From Streptomyces mashuensis (GTDB taxonomy: Bacteria > Actinomycetota > Actinomycetes > Streptomycetales > Streptomycetaceae), in contig NZ_BNBD01000002.1 in the NCBI RefSeq assembly GCF_014654785.1, positions 124,001-188,000 of the forward strand: a stretch of DNA of 64,000 bases. The letters are read 5' to 3'. Under the pieces are notes generated by a model. The model did no database searches. It saw only the letters and a list, made by a program, of their open reading frames with translations, and had not been told where the DNA came from. Numbering within the stretch: position 1 is the first letter of the stretch; each line of letters opens with the position of its first letter. Position numbers and translations under genes: made by a program. Positions 57,964 to 64,000 of the stretch are shown piece by piece.

Positions 57964-58854
57964 ATGACGCATGCCTTGAAGACCCCCGACAGCAGCCCCG
58001 GCAGCACGGCCGCCCCGAAGGCCGGCACCAAGGCGCTGTACGGCGGGACGACCTCGCGGCGCATCACCGTCCGCGACATAGCCGCCGCCAAGGAGCGCGG
58101 CGAGAAGTGGCCCATGCTGACCGCCTACGACGCCATGACGGCGTCCGTCTTCGACGAGGCGGGCATCCCCGTCCTGCTCGTGGGCGACTCCATGGGCAAC
58201 TGTCACCTCGGCTACGAGTCGACCGTCCCGGTCACCCTGGACGAGGTCCTGCTGCTGTCGGCGGCCGTCGTACGGGGCACCAAGCGCGCCCTGATCGTCG
58301 GCGACCTGCCGTTCGGCTCGTACCAGGAGGGCTCCGTCCAGGCCCTGCGCAGCGCCACCCGGCTCGTGAAGGAGGCGGGCGTCGGCGCGGTCAAGCTGGA
58401 GGGCGGCGAGCGCTCCGCCCACCAGATCGAGCTGCTGGTCCGCTCCGGCATCCCGGTCATGGCGCACGTCGGCCTCACTCCCCAGTCGGTGAACGCCTAC
58501 GGCGGCTACCCGGTGCAGGGGCGCGGCGAGGAAGCGGCGCAGCAGCTGCTGCGCGACGCCAAGGCGGTGCAGGACGCGGGTGCGTTCGCCGTCGTCCTGG
58601 AGCTGGTCCCGGCGGAGCTGGCCGCCGAGGTCACGCGCATGCTGCACATCCCGACGGTGGGCATCGGCGCGGGCGTGGAGTGCGACGCGCAGGTGCTGGT
58701 GTGGACCGACATGGCCGGCATGACGGCCGGCCGCATGCCGCGCTTCGTCAAGCAGTACGCGCGGCTGCGGGAGTCGCTGGGCGACGCGGCGAAGGCGTTC
58801 GCCGAGGACGTCGTGGGCGGCGCGTACCCGGCGGAGGAGCACTCGTTCCACTAG
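57964..58854 (+). CDS. panB: 3-methyl-2-oxobutanoate hydroxymethyltransferase
   Basis: First enzyme of pantothenate synthesis, moving a hydroxymethyl group from methylene-THF to ketoisovalerate. It has 296 residues. Motifs: ITVRDIAAAK, PMLTAYDAMTASVFDEAG, metal Asp in LLVGDSMGN, VGDLPFGSYQEG, the catalytic Glu in VVLELVPAEL and GIGAGVECDAQVLV. The first 30 residues are a variable Ser/Thr/Pro extension. ATG 57964 follows AGGAG. A strong terminator follows. Confidence 0.96.
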   Translation: MTHALKTPDSSPGSTAAPKAGTKALYGGTTSRRITVRDIAAAKERGEKWPMLTAYDAMTASVFDEAGIPVLLVGDSMGNCHLGYESTVPVTLDEVLLLSAAVVRGTKRALIVGDLPFGSYQEGSVQALRSATRLVKEAGVGAVKLEGGERSAHQIELLVRSGIPVMAHVGLTPQSVNAYGGYPVQGRGEEAAQQLLRDAKAVQDAGAFAVVLELVPAELAAEVTRMLHIPTVGIGAGVECDAQVLVWTDMAGMTAGRMPRFVKQYARLRESLGDAAKAFAEDVVGGAYPAEEHSFH

Positions 58855-58872
58855 GAGCGGAGAGAGACCGAA

Positions 58873-58918
58873 GGGACGCCCGGGGGTGCACGCGCACCCC
58901 CGGGCGTCCCCCTTTTTT
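58873..58918 (+). terminator. Intrinsic terminator after panB
   Basis: A perfect 17-bp stem (58873-58889 with 58894-58910) and ACGC loop are followed by CCTTTTTT. It is the only classical hairpin plus T-run in the window. Confidence 0.93.
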
Positions 58919-58923
58919 CCTCC

Positions 58924-59020
58924 TGTCGGTGCCTTGTCGGTGGCTTGTCGGTGGCCCGTCGGCGGCGGCCTACGCCTGTCGGTGGTCTGCCGGGGCGTTG
59001 TCAGTGGCCTCCGGCATCGT
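58924..59020 (+). promoter_or_regulatory. Array of 11-bp phased repeats and -10 before the ABC exporter
   Basis: TGTCGGTG or close variants start at 58924, 58935, 58946 and 58957 (step 11) and again at 58977, 58988 and 58999 (step 11). The last repeat ends at 59006; 8 bases later CATCGT (59015-59020) can act as -10, and ATG 59028 follows after 7 bases. Direct repeats at one helical turn with an 8-bp gap to the -10 are the known layout of SARP binding sites. An AfsR/SARP-family gene lies 1.9 kb away. Confidence 0.6.
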
Positions 59021-59027
59021 GGTGGGC

Positions 59028-60077
59028 ATGACGCGAAACGACACCCCGAAGCGCGGCGGGAACGCCGTGGAAGTACGGGGGCTGGTCAAGCACTTCGGCG
59101 CGACCAAGGCCCTGGACGGGGTCGACCTGGACGTACGCGAGGGCACGGTCCTCGGCGTCCTCGGCCCCAACGGCGCGGGCAAGACCACCCTGGTGAGATG
59201 TCTGTCCACGCTGCTCCGCCCCGACGCGGGCACGGCCCGCGTGGCGGGCTACGACGTGGTGGCCCAGCCCCGGCAGCTGCGCCGGGTCATCGGGCTCACC
59301 GGGCAGTACGCCTCGGTCGACGAGAAGCTCTCCGGCCGCGAGAACCTGTACATGATCGGCCGGCTGCTCGACCTGTCCCGCAAGCACGCGTGGCGGCGCG
59401 CCGACGAGATGCTGGAGCGGTTCTCGCTGACCGAGGCCGCCAAGCGGCCCGCCGCGCAGTACTCGGGCGGCATGCGCCGCCGGCTGGACCTGGCCGCCTC
59501 GATGATCGGCTCGCCGTCCGTGCTGTACCTGGACGAGCCCACGACCGGCCTGGACCCGCGCACCCGCAACGAGGTGTGGGCCGAGGTGCAGCGCATGGTG
59601 GCCGAGGGCGCCACCGTCCTGCTCACCACGCAGTACATGGAGGAGGCCGAGCAGCTGGCCGACGAGCTGACGGTCGTGGACCGCGGCCGGGTGGTCGCCG
59701 GCGGCCTGGTGCACGAGCTGAAGGCCAAGGTGGGCGGGCGCACCCTCCAGATACGCCCCGCGGACCGCGACGCGGTCCGCGCCATGGCCGGCGCGATCGC
59801 GCGCTCGGGTCCGGCGGGCGTCTCCGGCGCCACCGCCGACGAGGCCGAGGGCCTGGTCAATGTGCCGATCGTGAGCGACGAGCAGCTGACCGCCGTGGTG
59901 GGGCTGCTGGCCCGGGAGGGCTTCACCGTCGCCGGCATCAGCACGCATCTGCCCAGCCTGGACGAGGTGTTCCTGGCCATCACCGGCCAGAAGACCTCCA
60001 CCCCCGTGGCCGGGGCCGACGGGGCCGAGGGCGCCGGCGGGGCCGGCACCGACGCACGCGAGGAGGTCGCGGTATGA
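59028..60077 (+). CDS. Daunorubicin-resistance-type ABC transporter ATP-binding protein (DrrA-like)
   Basis: A 349-residue ATPase. Walker A is GPNGAGKTT (46-54), Q-loop GLTGQYASVDE, signature QYSGGMRRRL and Walker B VLYLDEPTTGLD. The C-terminal extension after about 235 with HLPSLDEVFLAITG is the DrrA hallmark. It powers the permease encoded next, probably exporting a natural product or lipid. ATG 59028 is placed for a leaderless mRNA. The permease start overlaps its stop by four bases. Confidence 0.92.
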   Translation: MTRNDTPKRGGNAVEVRGLVKHFGATKALDGVDLDVREGTVLGVLGPNGAGKTTLVRCLSTLLRPDAGTARVAGYDVVAQPRQLRRVIGLTGQYASVDEKLSGRENLYMIGRLLDLSRKHAWRRADEMLERFSLTEAAKRPAAQYSGGMRRRLDLAASMIGSPSVLYLDEPTTGLDPRTRNEVWAEVQRMVAEGATVLLTTQYMEEAEQLADELTVVDRGRVVAGGLVHELKAKVGGRTLQIRPADRDAVRAMAGAIARSGPAGVSGATADEAEGLVNVPIVSDEQLTAVVGLLAREGFTVAGISTHLPSLDEVFLAITGQKTSTPVAGADGAEGAGGAGTDAREEVAV

Positions 60078-60901
60078 GCGCGGCGACGACCATGGCGCCG
60101 CCCGCTGCGGCGCAGAACCCCGACAGCCGCATCGGCCTGCGGGCCCACTGCCGGCACATCGGCGCCCTGGCGCGCCGCAACCTGCTGCAGATCAAGGCGG
60201 ACCCGGAGTCGATGTTCGACGCCGTGGCCATGCCGATCATCTTCACGCTGATGTTCGTGTACGTCTTCGGCGGCGCGGTGGCGGGCAAGGGCAACCAGGA
60301 GGTGTACGTCAACTACCTGGTGCCGGGCCTGATGGCGATGACCGGCATCCAGATCGCCATGGCGGTCGGCTCCGGTGTGCACGAGGACTTCAAGAAGGGG
60401 GTGATGGACCGTTTCCGGACGATGCCCATCGCCCGTTCCTCGGTCCTCGTCGCGAAGATCATCGTGGAGGTCGGCCGGATGCTGGTGGCCACGGCCATCC
60501 AGCTGGGCATGGGCTTCGCGCTGGGCCTGTCGATCGGGACGTCGTGGCTGCACCTGCTCGGGGCGGTGGCGCTCAGCCTGGTCTTCGGCGCCTCCCTGAT
60601 GTGGATCTTCATCCTCGTGGGCCTGACCATGAAGACGGCCCAGGCCGTGCAGGGGGTGGCCATGCTCGTGCTGATGCCGCTGCAGTTCGCCAGCTCCATC
60701 TTCGCCCCGACGAGCACGATGCCCGGCTGGCTGAAGGCGTTCGCCGACTACAACCCGCTGGCCAACCTGGCCGACGCCTCGCGTGCGCTGATCAACGGCG
60801 GTGCCGTTGCGCACTCGGTGTGGATGACGCTCGGGTGGGCGGTGGCCATCACGGTGGTGACGGCGCCGCTGGCGGTGGCGAAGTTCCGCAAGAAGACCTG
60901 A
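60074..60901 (+). CDS. ABC-2 type permease (DrrB-like)
   Basis: A 275-residue permease with six helices. The start LARRNLLQIKADPESMFDAV is typical of DrrB-like proteins, followed by MPIIFTLMFVYVFGG, then the loop FKKGVMDRFRTMPIARSSVL and the C-terminal YNPLANLADASRALING. It forms the channel for the ATPase encoded before it. ATG 60074 follows AGGAGG and overlaps the ATPase stop. It converges on the AfsR-type gene. Confidence 0.92.
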   Translation: MSAATTMAPPAAAQNPDSRIGLRAHCRHIGALARRNLLQIKADPESMFDAVAMPIIFTLMFVYVFGGAVAGKGNQEVYVNYLVPGLMAMTGIQIAMAVGSGVHEDFKKGVMDRFRTMPIARSSVLVAKIIVEVGRMLVATAIQLGMGFALGLSIGTSWLHLLGAVALSLVFGASLMWIFILVGLTMKTAQAVQGVAMLVLMPLQFASSIFAPTSTMPGWLKAFADYNPLANLADASRALINGGAVAHSVWMTLGWAVAITVVTAPLAVAKFRKKT

Positions 60902-60936
60902 CGGGCACCGCGCCGACGGGCGGGGCTGTCACCGCG

Positions 60937-63900
60937 TCAGACCAGGGCAGCGGCCTCCGCGAGGGAGAGGCCGCTGCCCTCGGCGTACGCCCGCTCGTAC
61001 GCGGCCGGGTCCAGCACGGCGCGTATCAGCTGCTCGGCGGCCTGCCGGGTCTCGCGCTCCACGGAGGGGATGTAGAAGGACGCGGGGCGCAGCGCGATGC
61101 CGGCGCCGAGCAGGCGGGCGGCGGTGGTGGCGTGTTCGGTGCCGCCGAGGGCGGCGTACGCGTGGGCGGCGTTGACCAGCTGCATGGTGCGCAGCTGCGG
61201 CGCGACGAGGTCGGTGAACCGGTCCTCGCAGTCGGCCAGGGCCTGCCGGAGGCGGGGCAGGGCGTCGGCGGGGCGGCCGTCGAGGACGTCGAGCCAGGCG
61301 AGGAGGCCGCCGACCATGCCCATGAAGACGCCGATGCCGCGGGCACGGAAGTCCTCGGCCAGGATCTCGAACTGTTCCCTGGCCTCGGCGGTCCGCCCCG
61401 TGCGGGCGGAGCAGATGCCGAACTGGACGCGGATGAAGGCGGCCGCGTCGGGGCTGTGCCGCTCGGCCTCCGCCATGCGGGCGCGGAGCTCCGGCATGGC
61501 CTCCTCGACGGTGGTCTCGCCGGACTCCAGCAGCATCTCGACGAGCCGGGCGCGCAGCAGCGGCACCTGGCCGGTGGAGCCGAGGTCCTCCACGGTGGCG
61601 ATGGCCTCGCGGTAGTCGGCGACGGCCGCGGTCAGCTCGCCGCGCTTCTCGTACGCCTCGGCGCGGCCGGACAGGGCCTCGGCGACGCCCCAGGAGTCGC
61701 CGAGCCGCCGGAACAGCGTCAGGCTCTCGTCGGCGTCCCGGATGCCGCGGCCCTGGCCCTCGGGGTGGTCGTTGAGCACCTTGGCGCGCAGTTGCAGGGC
61801 GTTGGCCAGCTCCCAGGTGTAGCCGAGCTCGCGGCAGCGGTCGACGGCGTCGTCGAGGACGGCGTACAGGTCGTCGGACGCGCCGGTGAGGAGGATGGCG
61901 AAGAACCAGGTCATGCCGGGCAGCCGGCAGTTCTGCGGCCGGCCGCCGTCGTACGCGGCGATCACGGCGCGCAGCAGGCGCTGTGTCTCCGGGCTGTTGA
62001 TCGCCCCCATGTCGGACTCGACGTGGGTGAGGGCGATCAGCCGGACGCCGCGGCGGGCCTCGCCGAGCAGGTCGGGCGGCATGGGCGGGGGCTGCTCGGT
62101 GCAGCTGACGTACAGCGGCGGGGCGATCTCGACGGGCTCGGCGAACGGGTCGGGGCCGAGGGCGGCGGCGGCCTGGGCCCAGTGCAGGGCGTCGCTGCGG
62201 TGGTCGCGCATCTGCCAGAACCAGCTGAGCGACAGCACGAGGCACAGCGCCTCCTGCTCGTCGCGCGCGGCGACGGCGCGGCGCAGGGCGGTGCGCAGGT
62301 TGTCGTGCTCCAGCTCCAGCCGGTCGAGCCAGCGGCGCTGGCTCGGGCCGCGCAGCAGGGGATCGGCGGTGCGGGCGAGTTCGCGGTACGTGACGAGGTG
62401 GCGGCGTTCCACGGCCGCCCGCTCCCCGGCCTCGTCGAGCCGTTCGCCGGCGTACTCGGCGACGGTCTCCAGCAGCCGGTAGCGCATCTCGCCGCCGGGG
62501 GCGGGCGCGGCCACCACGAGCGACTTGTCGACGAGCGAACCGAGGACGGGGGCGACGTCGAGGCCGTCGTCGGCGCACACGGCCTCGGCGGCGGCGAGGT
62601 CGCAGCCGCCGGCGAAGACGGACAGCCGGCGCAGCACGGCGCGCTCCTCGTCGCCGAGCAGGTCCCAGGACCAGTCGACGACGGCCCGCAGGGTCTGCTG
62701 CCGGGGCAGGACGGTGCGGCTGCCGGAGGTCAGCAGCCGGAAGCGGTCGTCGAGGCGGTCGGCGAGGCCGCGCGGCGTGAGCATGCGCAGGCGGGCGGCG
62801 GCGAGCTCGATGGCGAGCGGCAGGCCGTCGAGGCGCCGGCAGATCTCGGCGCACGCCTCGGGGTCGTCCTCCAGCCGGAACCCGGGCCGTGCGGCCGCGC
62901 CCCGCTCGGCGAGCAGCCGCAACGCGACGGGGTCGGGCAGCGGCTCCACGGGCCGGACGAGCTCGCCGGGCACGGCGAGGGGCTCGCGGCTGGTGGCGAG
63001 GACGGTGACGCCGGGGCAGCGGGTGAGGAGGGTCTGCGCGAGGTGGGCGGCGGCGTCGACGACGTGCTCGCAGTTGTCGAGGACGATGAGCATGCGGCGC
63101 CGCCCGCAGTGCTCGGCGAGCCGCGTCAGCGGATCGAGCGCCCCGGCGTCGGCGGCGGCCCGCAACCCCTCGGCGGCGGTGCCCCGCACCACGGTCTCCC
63201 GCGCCCCGAGCGCGGTCAGCACGGCCTCGGGCACGGTCGCGGGATCGTCCACGGGAGCCAGCTCGGCGAACCACACCCCGTCCGCCCACGGCCCGGCCCC
63301 GTCGGCGGCCTCCACGGACAACCGCGTCTTCCCGGCCCCACCGGGCCCGAGCAGAGTGACGAGCCGATGCCGCCGCAGATCCTGCCGGATGAGCCCGATG
63401 TCGCCCTCCCGCCCGACGAAGGAGGTGAGCCGGGCGGGGAGGTTTCCGGCGGGGGTGGCGGGAGCGCCGGGGGCGCCTACGGGGGCGGCGGCTGCGGTGC
63501 CGGGCGCGGGTGCGCCTGCCGAGGGCGGCGCGGAGGGGGCAGTTCCGGGCGCCGCAGCGCCTGCCGTGCCGTACGACGCAGCGGCACCGCGCCCGGGGTC
63601 GCCCTCGGGCGCACCCGCGCCGGGCGCCCAGGTGCCGCTCGCCGGCGCGCCGGCGGCCGCCCCGTCCCGCCCGGGGCCGTGCGCACCCCCGGCGCCCTCC
63701 GCCCGTGCCTCCGCCGCGCCCGCGCCGTACGGCTCTCCCCGCAGCAGCTCCGCGTGCAGGGCGCGGAGTTCCGGGCCCGGTTCCGTGCCCAGGGTTTCCG
63801 CCAGGGTGTGGCGGATCGCCTCGTACGCCGCCAGGGCCTCCGCCGGGCGGCCCGTCGCGTGGAGGGCGCGGAGGCGGAGGGCGTGGAGGGGTTCGTCCAG

Positions 63901-64000
63901 GGGGTGGGCGTCGCAGAGTTCGGCCAGGTCGGGGAGGGCGCGGGCGGCCTGGCCCAGGGCCAGGGACGTCGCCAGGCGGTCCCGGCGTGCCGCGAGGCGG
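60937..64000 (-). CDS. AfsR/SARP family regulator, N-terminus outside the window
   Basis: At least 1021 residues on the minus strand; the start is beyond position 64000. From its N-terminal side: the bacterial transcriptional activation domain (HPLDEPLHALRLRALHATG, near 63890), an Ala/Gly/Pro linker (about 63440-63720), a short conserved SFVGREGDI, Walker A GPGGAGKTRLS (about 63345), the Walker B-like MLIVLDNCEHVVDAA and a STAND-type NTPase part, then TPR-like helices up to LAEAAALV. The SARP DNA-binding domain should lie just outside. This is the AfsR layout, regulating secondary metabolism in response to signals. The adjoining DrrAB exporter with 11-bp repeats is a plausible target. Confidence 0.9.
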   Translation of the reverse strand, partial: RLAARRDRLATSLALGQAARALPDLAELCDAHPLDEPLHALRLRALHATGRPAEALAAYEAIRHTLAETLGTEPGPELRALHAELLRGEPYGAGAAEARAEGAGGAHGPGRDGAAAGAPASGTWAPGAGAPEGDPGRGAAASYGTAGAAAPGTAPSAPPSAGAPAPGTAAAAPVGAPGAPATPAGNLPARLTSFVGREGDIGLIRQDLRRHRLVTLLGPGGAGKTRLSVEAADGAGPWADGVWFAELAPVDDPATVPEAVLTALGARETVVRGTAAEGLRAAADAGALDPLTRLAEHCGRRRMLIVLDNCEHVVDAAAHLAQTLLTRCPGVTVLATSREPLAVPGELVRPVEPLPDPVALRLLAERGAAARPGFRLEDDPEACAEICRRLDGLPLAIELAAARLRMLTPRGLADRLDDRFRLLTSGSRTVLPRQQTLRAVVDWSWDLLGDEERAVLRRLSVFAGGCDLAAAEAVCADDGLDVAPVLGSLVDKSLVVAAPAPGGEMRYRLLETVAEYAGERLDEAGERAAVERRHLVTYRELARTADPLLRGPSQRRWLDRLELEHDNLRTALRRAVAARDEQEALCLVLSLSWFWQMRDHRSDALHWAQAAAALGPDPFAEPVEIAPPLYVSCTEQPPPMPPDLLGEARRGVRLIALTHVESDMGAINSPETQRLLRAVIAAYDGGRPQNCRLPGMTWFFAILLTGASDDLYAVLDDAVDRCRELGYTWELANALQLRAKVLNDHPEGQGRGIRDADESLTLFRRLGDSWGVAEALSGRAEAYEKRGELTAAVADYREAIATVEDLGSTGQVPLLRARLVEMLLESGETTVEEAMPELRARMAEAERHSPDAAAFIRVQFGICSARTGRTAEAREQFEILAEDFRARGIGVFMGMVGGLLAWLDVLDGRPADALPRLRQALADCEDRFTDLVAPQLRTMQLVNAAHAYAALGGTEHATTAARLLGAGIALRPASFYIPSVERETRQAAEQLIRAVLDPAAYERAYAEGSGLSLAEAAALV

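Overview
The window is chromosomal DNA of very high G+C with strong third-position GC bias, GTG starts and many starts lacking a Shine-Dalgarno site. Together with the gene content (lipB-lipA-glnA block, glnE-glnA2, malEFG, AfsR/SARP regulator) this points to Streptomyces. From memory the order resembles the S. coelicolor SCO2178-SCO2259 stretch, with local differences. I see no rRNA, tRNA, CRISPR, prophage, transposase or plasmid genes, so this is mostly core chromosome with short accessory insertions.

Layout. 1-6.8 kb: end of cobS (cobalamin), pepA (leucyl aminopeptidase), lpdA-sucB (E3 and two-lipoyl E2 of a 2-oxoacid dehydrogenase complex) and a GntR regulator. 7-12.1 kb: an accessory run with a WYL regulator, SDR oxidoreductase, DUF4240 protein, TIGR01777-type epimerase and FAD oxidoreductase. 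12.1-19.3 kb: a large HTH regulator, lipB, lipA, a small conserved protein, a DUF4191 membrane protein, an RDD membrane protein and glnA with GlnR boxes; this neighbourhood is conserved across actinobacteria (compare Mycobacterium tuberculosis Rv2217-Rv2222). 19.3-29.7 kb: MFS pump with divergent ArsR regulator, flavin amine oxidase, secreted sphingomyelinase-like phosphodiesterase, a Cys-Cys leader ORF before a winged-helix regulator, tyrosine phosphatase, NmrA-like reductase, an unusual sigma-like/transmembrane fusion and a TetR regulator. 29.7-40.2 kb: starch and maltodextrin use, with secreted pullulanase and alpha-amylase on one strand and malE-malF-malG-aglA-malR on the other. 40.3-48.4 kb: PAP2 phosphatase, glnE, glnA2, alpha/beta hydrolase, APC permease. 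48.5-52.5 kb: a likely copper pair (DUF6153 protein and Tat-lipoprotein multicopper oxidase behind a CsoR-like palindrome) and nadE. 52.6-57.8 kb: secreted five-repeat protein, DUF2277 protein, peptidoglycan-binding protein, EEP-family membrane protein, MFS exporter. 57.9-64 kb: panB, then a DrrAB-type ABC exporter preceded by 11-bp repeats and facing an AfsR/SARP-family regulator that runs off the right edge.

How the parts work together. Pullulanase and amylase debranch and cut starch outside the cell; MalEFG imports maltodextrin; AglA releases glucose; MalR presumably represses the locus through palindromes in the amylase-malE gap. GlnA, GlnE and GlnA2 form a nitrogen module: Tyr397 of GlnA is the expected adenylylation target of GlnE. 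Most interesting for follow-up are the helically phased repeats before the ABC exporter near an AfsR-type gene, the Cys-Cys leader peptide with hairpins before the winged-helix regulator, the CsoR-like box at the copper genes, the in-frame 105-bp insertion in lipB with an 8-bp flanking repeat, and the sigma-like/membrane fusion at 26.9-28.9 kb.
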